Shown one piece after another: positions 36,470 to 46,001 of a stretch of 64,000 nucleotides of DNA. Every line of letters starts with the position of its first letter. The stretch's first letter is position 1. The stretch is from the NCBI RefSeq assembly GCF_019655855.1, contig NZ_BPFX01000004.1:62001-126000 (forward strand), in the 5' to 3' direction. The DNA is from Pseudomonas paralcaligenes (GTDB taxonomy: Bacteria; Pseudomonadota; Gammaproteobacteria; Pseudomonadales; Pseudomonadaceae). The notes below the pieces were generated by a model. The model worked only from the letters and a program-made list of their open reading frames with translations, searched no databases and was not told where the DNA came from. The translations under genes and the position numbers were made by a program.

Positions 36470-37159
36470 TTATAACGCGGCGCCCGGCGGCGGCAGCGAT
36501 AGGTGCGCGGCCACGGCGGCTGGCGTGGCCCGGTCGAGGCGCGGCACCCGCCCGAGGCAGGGCGCCGGCAGCCGCTCAGCCAGCGTCGCTAGGTTGTCCT
36601 CCAGGCGCGAGGTGCGCGGCTCGATGATGTTGGCCACCCAGCCGGCCAGCGCCAGACCGTCGCGCCGGATGGCCTCGGCGCTGAGCAGGGCGTGATTGAT
36701 GCAGCCGAGGCGCACGCCCACCACCAGGATCACCGGCAGACGCAGCGCCACGGCCAGGTCGGACAGGCTCTCGTCACCGGCCAGCGGCACCCGCCAGCCG
36801 CCGGCGCCCTCGACCAGGGAGAAGTCGGCGCCCCTGTCCAGCACCCGGCGCACCGCGGGCAGCAGGCGCGCCACGCTGAGTTCGACCCCCGCCTCGCGCG
36901 CCGCCAGGTGCGGGGCGATGGCCGGCTCGAAGGCGAACGGATTGACCTCGTCGTAGGCCAGTGCCAGGGAGCATTCGCCGAGCAGCGCCAGCGCGTCGTC
37001 GTTGCGCAGCCCCGCGCCGGTCGGCACGCAGCCGGAAGCCACCGGCTTGGCCGCCGCCGTGCTCAGCCCGGCTAGGCGCGCCGCGTGCAGCAGGCCAGCA
37101 GCGATGGTGGTCTTGCCGATTTCCGTGTCGGTGCCGGTGACGAAATAGGCCTGGGTCAT
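36470..37159 (-). CDS. bioD: Dethiobiotin synthetase
   Basis: A 229-residue ATP-dependent carboxylase that closes the ureido ring of dethiobiotin from DAPA and CO2. The P-loop is FVTGTDTEIGKTTIAAGLL; AAKPVASGC carries the substrate Lys; VEGAGGWRVPL is the family EGAGG motif. The start is ATG 37159 after AAGGA, one base after the bioC stop. It is last of the minus-strand bioF-H-C-D run. Confidence 0.95.
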   Translation of the reverse strand: MTQAYFVTGTDTEIGKTTIAAGLLHAARLAGLSTAAAKPVASGCVPTGAGLRNDDALALLGECSLALAYDEVNPFAFEPAIAPHLAAREAGVELSVARLLPAVRRVLDRGADFSLVEGAGGWRVPLAGDESLSDLAVALRLPVILVVGVRLGCINHALLSAEAIRRDGLALAGWVANIIEPRTSRLEDNLATLAERLPAPCLGRVPRLDRATPAAVAAHLSLPPPGAAL

Positions 37160-37160
37160 G

Positions 37161-37958
37161 TCAGTCCTTGCGCAGCACGCCATACACCACCTGGTAGGTG
37201 GCCGGCAGCCCCTCGGGCGTGCGGAAGCCCTCGTAGGCGGCGGCCAGGGCGCGGATGCGCGCGGGGCCGGTGAGCCCGCCCGGGCGGCCGGGGTTGAGGT
37301 TGTGCGCGCCGAGGTCCTTGAGCGAACGGGTCAAGCTGCGCAGATCGGGGAAGTGCAGGGTGGTCGCCTGGCGTTCGAGCGTCAGCACCCGCAGGCCGCT
37401 CTCGGCGCACAGGGCTTGGTAGCCCTCTAGGGGACGGAAGCGATTGACGTGGACGAAGCCGTCGACCGCCTGCCAGCTGTCGCGCAGCTCCTGCAGGGTG
37501 CCGACGCACAGGCTGCTGAAGGCCAGCACGCCGCCCGGGCGCAGCGCCCGGCGCGCCTCGGCCAGCACGGCGGCGAAGTCGGCGCACCACTGCACCGCCA
37601 GGCTGGAATAGATCAGGTCGAGGCTGTGGTCGCGCAGCGGCAGGGCTTCGGCGTCGCCGGCGACGAAGTGCCGCGCGCCGCCACGGGGCCGGGCGTGGCG
37701 CAGCATGCCTTCGGCCAGGTCCAGGGCCACGCCCTCACCGGCCACGAAGCGCTGGGCCAGCAGCCGGGTGAAGTGCCCGGTGCCGCAGCCCAGGTCGAGC
37801 CAGCGCGCGGGCGCCAGTGCCGGCAGCCGCGCCAGCAGCTGCGCGCCGACCTCGCGCTGCAGCGCGGCCACGCCGTCGTAGCTGTCCGCCGCGCGGGAGA
37901 AGGACGCGGCGACCTGGCGCTTGTCCGGCAGGCCGCCGTGGGCCACGTGCTCAGGCAT
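37161..37958 (-). CDS. bioC: Malonyl-ACP O-methyltransferase
   Basis: A 265-residue SAM-dependent methyltransferase that masks the malonyl carboxyl so fatty-acid synthesis can build the pimeloyl chain. Motif I is [36 protein letters not shown] and [13 protein letters not shown] are the post-I and later motifs; the start helix [17 protein letters not shown] is the BioC hallmark. It overlaps bioH by 8 bases, so the products are coupled. Confidence 0.95.
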   Translation of the reverse strand: MPEHVAHGGLPDKRQVAASFSRAADSYDGVAALQREVGAQLLARLPALAPARWLDLGCGTGHFTRLLAQRFVAGEGVALDLAEGMLRHARPRGGARHFVAGDAEALPLRDHSLDLIYSSLAVQWCADFAAVLAEARRALRPGGVLAFSSLCVGTLQELRDSWQAVDGFVHVNRFRPLEGYQALCAESGLRVLTLERQATTLHFPDLRSLTRSLKDLGAHNLNPGRPGGLTGPARIRALAAAYEGFRTPEGLPATYQVVYGVLRKD

Positions 37959-38682
37959 CGCCGGCCTCGCCGAGGAAGGCCAGGATCGCCGCCGCCACCT
38001 CATGAGGGCGCTCCAGCGGGAAGGCATGACTGACGTCCTCGATCAGCCCCACTTCGATGTCCGGCTGCAGCATCAGCAGTTCGCCGGCCACCTCGGCCGG
38101 CACCAGGGCGTCGGCGCCGGCCAGCAGGTGCAGTTGCGGCCCGGCGAAGCGCTGCAGGGAGCTGCGCCCGTCGAAGTTGCCGAGCACTTCCAGGCCGGCC
38201 AGCAGCACCTCCGGCGCGCCGTGGGGCGCCGCGGCCTGTAGCTGGCGCGCCAGGCCGCGGGCCTCGGCCGAGCCCTGGGTGCAGAGCAGGCTGAAGCGCC
38301 TGAGCGTGGCGCCGGGATCGGCGCGGCAGCCGTCGACGAAGGCGTCGAAGGTCGCCTCGTCCATGCCGTGCGGCCAGTCCGCACCGGCGACGAAGCAGGG
38401 GTTGCTGGCCAGGGTCAGCAGGCCGCGGCAGCGCTCGCCACGCAGGGCCGCCAGTTCGCTGGCGAGCATGCCGCCGAGGGACCAGCCGCCCAGCCAGGTA
38501 TGCGGTGGCAGGCGCTCGTCCAGCTCCAGCAGCCAGTCGCGCGGCTCGCCGGAGGCCAGCTCGGGCAACGGTTCGATCTCCACCCGCAGCGCCGGATCGA
38601 GCCCGCGCAGGGCCTCGGCCAGCACTTCCAGCGGCAGGCTGCCCAGGCCCCAGCCCGGCAGCAGGATCAGATGGTCACGCAT
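37951..38682 (-). CDS. bioH: Pimeloyl-ACP methyl ester esterase
   Basis: A 243-residue alpha/beta hydrolase. It removes the methyl ester placed by BioC, giving pimeloyl-ACP for BioF. The nucleophile elbow is GGWSLGGML (Ser68), the acid lies in GADALVPAE and the His in [11 protein letters not shown]. The N-terminal oxyanion segment LLPGWGLGS is intact. It overlaps bioF by 8 bases and bioC by 8 bases. Confidence 0.93.
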   Translation of the reverse strand: MRDHLILLPGWGLGSLPLEVLAEALRGLDPALRVEIEPLPELASGEPRDWLLELDERLPPHTWLGGWSLGGMLASELAALRGERCRGLLTLASNPCFVAGADWPHGMDEATFDAFVDGCRADPGATLRRFSLLCTQGSAEARGLARQLQAAAPHGAPEVLLAGLEVLGNFDGRSSLQRFAGPQLHLLAGADALVPAEVAGELLMLQPDIEVGLIEDVSHAFPLERPHEVAAAILAFLGEAGDA

Positions 38683-39844
38683 GGCGGTTCACCTCGGGCC
38701 AGCACTCGGCCAGCGCGTCGAGCAGGCGCTCCAGCTGCGCCTCGCTGTGGGCGGCGGACAGCGTCACCCGCAGGCGCGCGCTGCCGGCCGGCACGGTGGG
38801 CGGGCGGATGGCGCCGACCAGCAGGCCGCGCGCCTTCAGCAGGGCGGAAAGCTTCAGCGCGCGCTCGCTGTCGCCGACCAGGATCGGCTGGATCGGCGTG
38901 GGGCTGGCCATCAGGCTCAGGCCGATTTCGGCGGCGCCGGCGCGGAAGCGGGCGATCAGCCGCTTCAAGTGCTCGCGTCGCCAGTGCTCGGTGCTCAGCA
39001 GCTCCAGGCTCTTCAGGGTGGCGCAGGCCACCGCCGGCGGCTGGCTGGTGGTGTAGATGTAGGGCCGGGCGAACTGGACCAGCGTCTCGATCATGTCCGC
39101 GCTGCCCGCGACGAAAGCGCCGGCCGTGCCGAACGCCTTGCCCAGGGTGCCGACCAGCACCGGCACGTCGTCCAGGCCCAGGCCGAAGTGTTCGACGATG
39201 CCGCCGCCCGTGGCGCCCAGCGGGCCGAAGCCGTGGGCATCGTCGACCATCACCCAGGCGCCCCGGCTGCGGGCCTCGGCGCAGAGTTCGGGCAGGTCGG
39301 CGAGGTCGCCGTCCATGCTGAACACGCCGTCGCTCACCACCAGAGTATTGCCCTCGGCCCGGTCCAGACGCTTGCTGAGGCTCACCGCGTCGTTGTGCAG
39401 GTAGCGCGAGAAGCGCGCGCCGGACAGCAGGCCGGCGTCCAGCAGGGAGGCGTGGTTGAGGCGGTCTTCCAGCACCGTGTCGCCCTGCCCCACCAGCGCG
39501 GTGACGGCCGCCAGGTTGGCCATGTAGCCGGTGGAGAACAGCAGCGCGCGGGGTCGGCCGGTGAAGGCGGCCAGCGCCTCTTCCAGTTCGTGGTGCGGGC
39601 CGCTGTGGCCGATCACCAGGTGCGAGGCGCCACCGCCCACGCCCCAGCGCTCCGCGCCGGCGCGCAGGGCTGCGATCACCTCGGGGTGGTTGGCCAGGCC
39701 CAGGTAGTCGTTGGAGCAGAAGGCCAGCAGGCGCTGGCCGTCGACCAGCACCTCCGGCCCCTGCGGCCCCTGCAGCAGCGGGCGCTGGCGGAACAGCTGG
39801 GCGGCCTGGCGTTCGGCGAGGCGGGAAGCGAGATCGAAAGACAT
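38675..39844 (-). CDS. bioF: 8-amino-7-oxononanoate synthase
   Basis: A 389-residue PLP enzyme that condenses pimeloyl-ACP with alanine. The PLP lysine is Lys236 in [33 protein letters not shown] holds the Asp and His that bind [17 protein letters not shown] is the N-terminal family motif. ATG 39844 follows GGAG by seven bases. A hairpin separates it from bioB. Confidence 0.95.
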   Translation of the reverse strand: MSFDLASRLAERQAAQLFRQRPLLQGPQGPEVLVDGQRLLAFCSNDYLGLANHPEVIAALRAGAERWGVGGGASHLVIGHSGPHHELEEALAAFTGRPRALLFSTGYMANLAAVTALVGQGDTVLEDRLNHASLLDAGLLSGARFSRYLHNDAVSLSKRLDRAEGNTLVVSDGVFSMDGDLADLPELCAEARSRGAWVMVDDAHGFGPLGATGGGIVEHFGLGLDDVPVLVGTLGKAFGTAGAFVAGSADMIETLVQFARPYIYTTSQPPAVACATLKSLELLSTEHWRREHLKRLIARFRAGAAEIGLSLMASPTPIQPILVGDSERALKLSALLKARGLLVGAIRPPTVPAGSARLRVTLSAAHSEAQLERLLDALAECWPEVNRHA

Positions 39845-39861
39845 GCAGTAGCTCCAAGCGG

Positions 39862-39911
39862 CAAGCCTCAAGCTGCAAGCCGCGCGTACCTGGCTTGCAG
39901 CTTGAGGCTTG
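39862..39911. repeat. Perfect 20-bp inverted repeat between bioB and bioF
   Basis: CAAGCCTCAAGCTGCAAGCC (39862-39881) pairs exactly with 39892-39911 across a ten-base loop. The arms match the CAAGCTGCAAGC-type intergenic repeat common in pseudomonads. With no U-run it is not a standard terminator; in the transcript it would form a strong hairpin between bioB and bioF that could set their relative levels. Confidence 0.8.
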
Positions 39912-39923
39912 TGGCTGCCGTTG

Positions 39924-40979
39924 TCAGACGGCCGCGTCGTAGAACAGCTGCGAATCGCGCTGCTCGACCAGGGCCTGCTCGATGGCCGCCTGGTGCACTT
40001 CGTCCGAATGCTCCTCGCGCGCCTCGGGCTTGATGCCGAGGCGCTTGAACAGCTGCATGTCCTTATCGGCCTGGGGGTTGGCGGTGGTCAGCAGCTTCTC
40101 GCCGTAGAAGATCGAGTTGGCGCCGGCCATGAAGGCCAGGGCCTGCATCTGCTCGTTCATCTGCTCGCGACCGGCGGACAGGCGCACGTGGGACTTGGGC
40201 ATCATGATCCGCGCCACGGCCAGCATGCGGATGAAGTCGAACGGGTCGACGTCTTCCTCGTGGGCCAACGGCGTGCCCTCGACCTTGACCAGCATGTTGA
40301 TCGGCACCGACTCCGGGTGCTCCGGCAGGTTGGCCAGCTGGATCAGCAGGCCGGCGCGGTCGTCGAGGGACTCGCCCATGCCGAGGATGCCGCCGGAGCA
40401 GATCTTCATCCCGGCGTCGCGCACGTAGGCCAGGGTCTGCAGGCGTTCGGAGTAGGTGCGGGTGGTGATGATGTTGCCGTAGAACTCCGGCGAGGTGTCG
40501 AGGTTGTGGTTGTAGTAGTCGAGGCCGGCTTCGGCCAGGGCGCGGGTCTGCTCCTGGTCGAGCCTGCCGAGGGTCATGCAGGTCTCCAGGCCGAGCTTCT
40601 TCACGCCCTCGACCATCTTCAGCACGTAGGGCATATCCTTGGCCGACGGGTGCTTCCACGCCGCGCCCATGCAGAAGCGGGTGGAGCCGATGGCCTTGGC
40701 CTCGGCGGCGGCCTCCAGCACCTTCTGCACCTCCATCAGTTTCTGCTTGTCCAGGCCGGTGTTGTAGTGGCCGGACTGCGGGCAGTACTTGCAGTCTTCC
40801 GGGCAGGCGCCGGTCTTGATCGACAGCAGGGTGGAAACCTGCACCCGGTTCGGGTCGAAGTGCGCCCGGTGGACGATCTGGGCCTGGAACAGCAGGTCGT
40901 TGAACGGCTGCTCGAACAGCGCCTTCACCTCGGCGAGGGACCAATCGTGACGGGTGGCGGAAGCGATGCTGGCGCTCAT
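39924..40979 (-). CDS. bioB: Biotin synthase
   Basis: A 351-residue radical SAM enzyme that inserts sulfur into dethiobiotin. The 4Fe-4S cysteines are Cys59, Cys63 and Cys66 ([13 protein letters not shown]). Family segments include [28 protein letters not shown] and [17 protein letters not shown] 40979 follows AAGGA. It is first gene of the minus-strand biotin run and divergent from comF with 61 bases between starts. Confidence 0.95.
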   Translation of the reverse strand: MSASIASATRHDWSLAEVKALFEQPFNDLLFQAQIVHRAHFDPNRVQVSTLLSIKTGACPEDCKYCPQSGHYNTGLDKQKLMEVQKVLEAAAEAKAIGSTRFCMGAAWKHPSAKDMPYVLKMVEGVKKLGLETCMTLGRLDQEQTRALAEAGLDYYNHNLDTSPEFYGNIITTRTYSERLQTLAYVRDAGMKICSGGILGMGESLDDRAGLLIQLANLPEHPESVPINMLVKVEGTPLAHEEDVDPFDFIRMLAVARIMMPKSHVRLSAGREQMNEQMQALAFMAGANSIFYGEKLLTTANPQADKDMQLFKRLGIKPEAREEHSDEVHQAAIEQALVEQRDSQLFYDAAV

Positions 40980-41040
40980 GGGGATATTCCTTGTTCTAGG
41001 CTGTGTGACACGGCTGCGAGGCATAGTCGAAGGAAGGACC

Positions 41041-41775
41041 ATGCGCTGTCAACCACTCACGGATGACCAGGTTTACATCTGGACAAAAAACAAACAGAAC
41101 TGCCTGCTCTGCGACGAGGTGGCGGACACCGGCCATCCCCTGTGCGGCGCCTGCCAGGACGAATTGCCCTGGCTCGGCGGTCACTGCCGTATCTGCGCGG
41201 TGCCGCTGCCGGCCAGTGGGCTGGTCTGCGGCGCCTGCCAGAAACGGCCACCGGCCTTCGACCGGGTGGAGGCGGCCTGGCGCTACGCCTTTCCGGTGGA
41301 CAGCCTGATCACCCGCTTCAAGCACCAGGCAAGATGGCCTCTGGGACGCCTGCTGGCGGAGCAGTTGTCACATCACCTGCTGCACGCCTTCGCCGAAGGA
41401 CTGCCCCGGCCCGCCCTGCTCCTGCCCGTGCCGCTGGGGCGCAAGCGCCTGCGCCGCCGGGGCTTCAACCAGGCCGGGATGCTGGCCGACTGGCTGGGGG
41501 CGGCGCTGGGAATACCCGTGCGCGGCGACTGGCTGCTGCGCCCGCGGGAGGGCGCGAACCAGCAGGAACTGGACGCCGCCGCGCGCCGGCGCAACCTGCG
41601 CCACGCCTTCGCCCTTGCCGATCGCGCACAACCGGACGGCCTGGCCGTGGCCTTGGTCGACGACGTGCTCACCACCGGCGCGACGGCCGAGGCACTGTCG
41701 CGACTGCTGCGCTCACGCGGCGCCGCCCGGGTGGACGTCTATTGCCTGGCCCGCACGCCACGGCCCGGCGACTGA
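41041..41775 (+). CDS. comF: ComF-like amidophosphoribosyltransferase-fold protein
   Basis: A 244-residue protein. The N-terminus has the double zinc-ribbon pattern ([19 protein letters not shown] and CRICAVPLP...CGACQKRPP), and the C-terminal half is a type I PRTase fold with [19 protein letters not shown] and the PRPP-binding loop [15 protein letters not shown]. ComF homologues help single-stranded DNA uptake in naturally competent species. GAAGGA lies just before ATG 41041. Its location beside bioB matches other pseudomonads. Confidence 0.88.
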   Translation: MRCQPLTDDQVYIWTKNKQNCLLCDEVADTGHPLCGACQDELPWLGGHCRICAVPLPASGLVCGACQKRPPAFDRVEAAWRYAFPVDSLITRFKHQARWPLGRLLAEQLSHHLLHAFAEGLPRPALLLPVPLGRKRLRRRGFNQAGMLADWLGAALGIPVRGDWLLRPREGANQQELDAAARRRNLRHAFALADRAQPDGLAVALVDDVLTTGATAEALSRLLRSRGAARVDVYCLARTPRPGD

Positions 41776-41830
41776 ACCGGTAAAGCGGCCCTGCCGGGGG
41801 TACACTGGGCGCCCCCGACCGGAGCACGCC

Positions 41831-42805
41831 ATGAGCCATCCCTTCTCCACCCTCACCCCCGACCTGGTCCTCGATGCCGTGGAAAGCCTCGGCTACCTGA
41901 GCGACGCCCGGGTGCTGGCGCTGAACAGCTACGAGAACCGGGTCTATCAGGTCGGCATCGAGGAAAGCGAGCCGCTCATCGCCAAGTTCTACCGGCCGGA
42001 CCGCTGGAGCGACGCGGCGATCCGCGAGGAACACGCGTTCAGTCGGGAACTGGTCGAGCACGAGGTGCCGGTGGTGGCGCCGCTGGAGCGCGACGGCGAG
42101 AGCCTGTTCGAACACGCCGGCTTCCGCTTCGCCCTGTTCCCCCGCCGCGGCGGCCGGGCGCCGGAGCCGGGCAACCTGGACCAGCTGTACCGGCTCGGCC
42201 AGCTGCTCGGCCGCCTGCACGCGGTAGGGGCGACCCGCCCCTTCGCCGAGCGCGAGACCCTGGCGGTGGACAACTTCGGCCATGCCTCCCTGGACACCCT
42301 GCTGCAGGGCGGCTTCATCCCGAGCGGCCTGCTGCCGGCCTACCGCTCGGTGGCGCAGGACCTGCTGGGCCGGCTCGACGCGCTGTTCGGCCGGGTGCGC
42401 TACAGCGCCATCCGCCTGCACGGCGACTGCCACCCGGGCAACCTGCTCTACCGCGACGAGACCTTCAACGTGGTCGACCTCGACGACTGCCGCATGGGCC
42501 CCGCCGTGCAGGACCTGTGGATGATGCTCGCCGGCGAGCGCCAGGAACGCCTGGGCCAGCTCGCCGAGCTGATCGACGGCTACCAGGAATTCCACGACTT
42601 CGACCCGCGCGAGCTGCCGCTGATCGAGGGCCTGCGCGCCCTGCGCCTGCTTCACCACAGCGCCTGGATCGCCCGCCGCTGGGACGACCCCGCGTTCCCC
42701 TTGGCCTTCCCCTGGTTCGCCAACGAGCGCTACTGGGGCGACCAGGTACTGATGCTGCGCGAGCAGATCGCGGCCCTCGACGAAGAGCCGCTGCGGCTGT
42801 TCTGA
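41831..42805 (+). CDS. srkA: Stress response kinase A (YihE/SrkA)
   Basis: A 324-residue Ser/Thr protein kinase of the APH-like fold. Catalytic loop IRLHGDCHPGNLLYRDETFN (Asp, Asn) and metal loop VVDLDDCRMGP are clear; the nucleotide-binding Lys is in PLIAKFYRPDRW. SrkA limits stress-induced death in E. coli, where its homologue is linked to Cpx signalling. It lies 55 bases after comF and converges on the TM2 gene with only 3 bases between. Confidence 0.9.
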   Translation: MSHPFSTLTPDLVLDAVESLGYLSDARVLALNSYENRVYQVGIEESEPLIAKFYRPDRWSDAAIREEHAFSRELVEHEVPVVAPLERDGESLFEHAGFRFALFPRRGGRAPEPGNLDQLYRLGQLLGRLHAVGATRPFAERETLAVDNFGHASLDTLLQGGFIPSGLLPAYRSVAQDLLGRLDALFGRVRYSAIRLHGDCHPGNLLYRDETFNVVDLDDCRMGPAVQDLWMMLAGERQERLGQLAELIDGYQEFHDFDPRELPLIEGLRALRLLHHSAWIARRWDDPAFPLAFPWFANERYWGDQVLMLREQIAALDEEPLRLF

Positions 42806-42808
42806 GGG

Positions 42809-43207
42809 TCAGGCGCGGGAGGCGTTGCGCACGGAAATCTGCGTGTTCAGCGTCCAGAAGTCATAGAGCACGCCGATCAGGAACAGGCCGCCGGTGCACA
42901 GGTAGATGATCCCGGTGATCCACTTGCCCTGGTACATGCGGTGCACGCCGAACACGCCGAGGAAGGTCAGCAGGATCCAGGCGACGTTGTAGTCGACGTC
43001 GCCGGCGGTGAAGCGCAGGTCGGCCTCGCGGTCCATGGACGGGATCAGGAACAGGTCGATGATCCAGCCGATGAACAGCAGGCCGAAGGTGAAGAACCAG
43101 ATGGTCCCGGTCACCGGCTTGCCGTAGTAGAAGCGGTGCGAGCCGAGGAAACCGAAGATCCACAGCAGATAGCCGATGACCTTGCTGTGCGTGTCCTGTC
43201 GTTGCAT
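42809..43207 (-). CDS. TM2-domain membrane protein with two TM2 units
   Basis: A 132-residue inner-membrane protein. Two helical hairpins repeat the TM2 pattern: SKVIGYLLWIFGFLGSHRFY followed by YGKPVTGTIWFFTFGLLFIG, and AWILLTFLGVFGVHRMYQGK followed by WITGIIYLCTGGLFLIGVLY, each with the G.HR.Y and TG motifs. Most bacterial TM2 proteins have one such unit. AGGGAGG precedes ATG 43207. It shares its upstream region with the SOS-type promoter of the radical SAM gene. The role is unknown. Confidence 0.85.
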   Translation of the reverse strand: MQRQDTHSKVIGYLLWIFGFLGSHRFYYGKPVTGTIWFFTFGLLFIGWIIDLFLIPSMDREADLRFTAGDVDYNVAWILLTFLGVFGVHRMYQGKWITGIIYLCTGGLFLIGVLYDFWTLNTQISVRNASRA

Positions 43208-43277
43208 GTGACCTCCCTGAATAACGGGCCGACGACCGGCCGGAACGAAACCTTGCGCGTTCGCTGATCACAAAATA

Positions 43278-43293
43278 CTGTATATAAAAACAG
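43278..43293. promoter_or_regulatory. LexA box (SOS operator)
   Basis: CTGTATATAAAAACAG differs from the gammaproteobacterial consensus CTGTATATAAATACAG (CTG-N10-CAG) at one position. The flanks extend the symmetry (ATA before, TAT after). It lies 15 bases before the radical SAM start, where bound LexA would block transcription; the AT-rich core may itself overlap the -10. Confidence 0.85.
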
Positions 43294-43308
43294 TATATCG
43301 ACCGACGC

Positions 43309-44520
43309 ATGGAACTCATCGACAAGCTAACCGTATTGGCCGACGCGGCCAAGTACGACGTGTCCTGCGCCAGCAGCGGCGCGCCGAAGCGCGACTCGCG
43401 GGGCAAGTCCGGCCTGGGCGCGACCAACGGCATGGGTATCTGCCACAGCTTCACCCCGGACGGGCGCTGCGTGGCCCTGCTGAAGATCCTGCTGACCAAC
43501 TTCTGCCTGTACGACTGCCAGTACTGCGTCAACCGCCGCTCCAGCGACGTGCCGCGCGCCCGCTTCACCCCCGAGGAAGTGGTGCGCCTGACGCTGGACT
43601 TCTACCGGCGCAACTGCATCAGCGGCCTGTTCCTCAGCTCGGGGATCATCCGCTCGGCCGACTACACCATGGAACAGCTGGTGCGCGTCGCCAAGCTGCT
43701 GCGCGAGGAACACGAGTTCCGCGGCTACATCCACCTCAAGACCATCCCCGACGCCTCGCCCGAGCTGATCGCCGAGGCCGGCCGCTACGCCGACCGCCTC
43801 AGCGTCAACATCGAGCTGCCCAGCGAGGCCAGCCTGGTCCGCCTGGCGCCGGAAAAGAGCGTCGGCACCATCAAGCAGGCGATGGGCTCGATCCGCCTGG
43901 GCGTGGACCAGGCCAGCGAGGAAAGACGCGGTCCGGCCTTCGCGCCCGCCGGGCAGAGCACGCAGATGATCGTCGGCGCCGACGACACCGACGACCGCAC
44001 CATCCTCCACACCGCGCAGACCCTATACGGCGCCTACAAGCTCAAGCGGGTCTACTACTCGGCCTTCAGCCCCATCCCGCACAGCCCGAAGAGCGTACCG
44101 TTCGAGGCACCGCCGCTGCTGCGCGAACACCGTCTGTACCAGGCCGACTTCCTTCTGCGCGGCTACGGCTTCGACGTCCGCGAGCTGATCGCCACGCCCG
44201 GCAACCTGGCCCTCGACATCGACCCCAAGCTGGCCTGGGCGCTGGCCAACCGCGCCCACTTCCCCCTCGACCTGAATCGCGCGGAACCGGCGATGATCGC
44301 CCGCGTGCCGGGCATCGGCGTGCTCAGCGCCAGGCGCCTGGTCGAGCTGCGCCGCCAGCGGCGGATTCGCTACGCCGACGTGGTGCGCCTGCTCTGCGCG
44401 ATGGACAAGGTCAGGCCCTTCATCGTCACCCAGGACTACCGGCCCCGCCAGGCCACGCTGGAATCCGCCGCCCTGCGCCGCCAGCTCAGCGACACGCCGG
44501 CGCAGATGGCCCTGTGGTGA
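43309..44520 (+). CDS. Putative DNA modification/repair radical SAM protein
   Basis: A 403-residue radical SAM protein of the family always paired with a UDG-like partner (TIGR03916-type). Cluster cysteines are Cys66, Cys70 and Cys73 (NFCLYDCQYCVNRRSS). The SAM-domain strands follow (GLFLSSGIIRSADYTMEQL, YIHLKTIPDASPELI, RLSVNIELPSEASL), and near the C-terminus a helix-hairpin-helix DNA-binding motif (ARVPGIGVLSARRLVELR). It is preceded by a LexA box and directly coupled to the UdgX fusion gene. The reaction is unknown; a role in damaged-base processing is inferred from the SOS control and partner. Confidence 0.88.
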   Translation: MELIDKLTVLADAAKYDVSCASSGAPKRDSRGKSGLGATNGMGICHSFTPDGRCVALLKILLTNFCLYDCQYCVNRRSSDVPRARFTPEEVVRLTLDFYRRNCISGLFLSSGIIRSADYTMEQLVRVAKLLREEHEFRGYIHLKTIPDASPELIAEAGRYADRLSVNIELPSEASLVRLAPEKSVGTIKQAMGSIRLGVDQASEERRGPAFAPAGQSTQMIVGADDTDDRTILHTAQTLYGAYKLKRVYYSAFSPIPHSPKSVPFEAPPLLREHRLYQADFLLRGYGFDVRELIATPGNLALDIDPKLAWALANRAHFPLDLNRAEPAMIARVPGIGVLSARRLVELRRQRRIRYADVVRLLCAMDKVRPFIVTQDYRPRQATLESAALRRQLSDTPAQMALW

Positions 44521-46001
44521 TGCACGACGCGCGCTTCGATGGCAGCTTCGCCGACTGGCGCCGCGAGGCCCGCCGCCTGCTGCGGGCCGGCGTCGAGCCC
44601 CAGGCGGTGAACTGGCGGACGGACGACGACGGCGGCCAGTTGTTCGCCGGCCTGGCGCCCACCGCCCCGGCGCCCGTGTCCGCGCCCGCCCCGCGCATCC
44701 CCCGGGAGCTGCCCGAACTGCTGGAGAGCGCGTCGCGCTATCGCGCCGACGACCGCTGGGCCCTGCTCTACCGGGTGCTCTGGCGCGTGGCCCACGGCGA
44801 CCGCACGGCCATACTCGCCGGGGACGGCGACGGCAGCGTGCTGCAGCGCCGGATCAAGGGCGTGCGCCGCGAGGCCCACCACATGCATGCGTTCCTGCGC
44901 TTCCGGCAGCGCCCCGCCGAGGCGGGGCCGCCGGCCTTCGTCGCCTGGCACGAGCCGGCCCACGACATTCTGGAGATGGCCGCCGGCCATTTCGCCGAGC
45001 GGCTGGGGCGCAGCAGCTGGCTGATCGCCACACCGGACGCGGCGGCGCTCTGGGACGGTACCCTGCTGCGCTTCCTGCGGCCCTGCCCGGCGGAGCTGCG
45101 CGAACTGGCGCGCAGCGCCGAGGACCCCGGCGCCGAACTCTGGCTGGCCTACTACGGCAGCACCTTCAACCCGGCGCGGCTCAACCGCGATGTGCTGGAG
45201 AGCAACATGCCGGTGCGCTTCTGGAAGCATCTGCCGGAAGGCCCGCTGATCCCGCAACTGATGAGCCAGGCCCGCGCCGGCCAGCAGCGCCTGGCGCAGG
45301 CCGCCAGCGTCGGCGAGCGGCAGGGTAAGGAGGTGCTGATCGCCAGCGACAAGGCCCAGCCGCGCCGGGCGCCGAGCACCTCGCTGGGCGAATGCCGCGA
45401 CTGCGACATCTGGCGCGGCGCGACCTGCGCGGTGCCGGGGGAAGGGCCGGAGCAGGCGCCGATCATGCTGGTCGGGGAACAGCCGGGCGACCAGGAAGAC
45501 CTCGCCGGCCGCCCCTTCGTCGGGCCGGCCGGGCAGGTGCTGAACCGCGCGCTGGCGCGGGCGGGGCTGCGCCGCGAGGCGCTGTACCTGACCAACGCGG
45601 TGAAGCACTTCAAGTGGACTCCGCGGGGCGGTCCTAACAGCCGCGCCGCCACCCGCAAGCACGCCACGCCCAAGCCAGGCGAGATCGAGGCCTGTCGCCG
45701 CTGGCTCGGCGGGGAACTGGCGCAGGTCGCGCCCGAGGTGGTGGTGGCGCTCGGCAAGACGGCCCTGGCCTCGCTGCTGGAAACCTTCGAGCCACAGCAT
45801 CTGCGCCTGGCGGATTTCGCCGGCGCACCGTTCAGGCAGGGGGAGCGATGGATCGTGGTAGCCCCCCACCCGGCAGCGGTACTGCGGGCAGGGGAAGAGG
45901 GCGAGCGGCTGTTCGCCGAACTGGTCGCGGCCCTAGAGCAGGCGCGCCGACTGGCGGCGGGGGCGGTCAGCGGAAGCGCCGTCCCGGGTCTTCGTCGCTG
46001 A
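44520..46001 (+). CDS. DUF4130 - UdgX-type uracil-DNA glycosylase fusion
   Basis: A 493-residue fusion. Residues about 1-250 match the DUF4130/TIGR03915 domain (MHAFLRFRQRP, AWHEPAHDILEMAAGHFAER, YYGSTFNPARLNRD). Residues about 285-485 are a family-4-like uracil-DNA glycosylase of UdgX type: GEQPGDQEDLAGRPFVGPAG (motif A with 4Fe-4S ligand context, CRDCD...C before it), NAVKHFKW, and APHPAAVL. The UdgX insertion is present with His381 in ATRKHATPKPG, the position whose His in mycobacterial UdgX bonds covalently to uracil DNA. The start overlaps the radical SAM stop (TGATG); GTG 44514 or 44517 are alternatives. The 3' end overlaps convergent pilU by 35 bases. Confidence 0.88.
   Translation: MHDARFDGSFADWRREARRLLRAGVEPQAVNWRTDDDGGQLFAGLAPTAPAPVSAPAPRIPRELPELLESASRYRADDRWALLYRVLWRVAHGDRTAILAGDGDGSVLQRRIKGVRREAHHMHAFLRFRQRPAEAGPPAFVAWHEPAHDILEMAAGHFAERLGRSSWLIATPDAAALWDGTLLRFLRPCPAELRELARSAEDPGAELWLAYYGSTFNPARLNRDVLESNMPVRFWKHLPEGPLIPQLMSQARAGQQRLAQAASVGERQGKEVLIASDKAQPRRAPSTSLGECRDCDIWRGATCAVPGEGPEQAPIMLVGEQPGDQEDLAGRPFVGPAGQVLNRALARAGLRREALYLTNAVKHFKWTPRGGPNSRAATRKHATPKPGEIEACRRWLGGELAQVAPEVVVALGKTALASLLETFEPQHLRLADFAGAPFRQGERWIVVAPHPAAVLRAGEEGERLFAELVAALEQARRLAAGAVSGSAVPGLRR

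Noticed and set aside
40980..41040. BirA operator between bioB and comF
   Set aside because: No TTGTAAACC/GGTTTACAA pair is present; one GTTTACA-like stretch lies inside comF without a partner.
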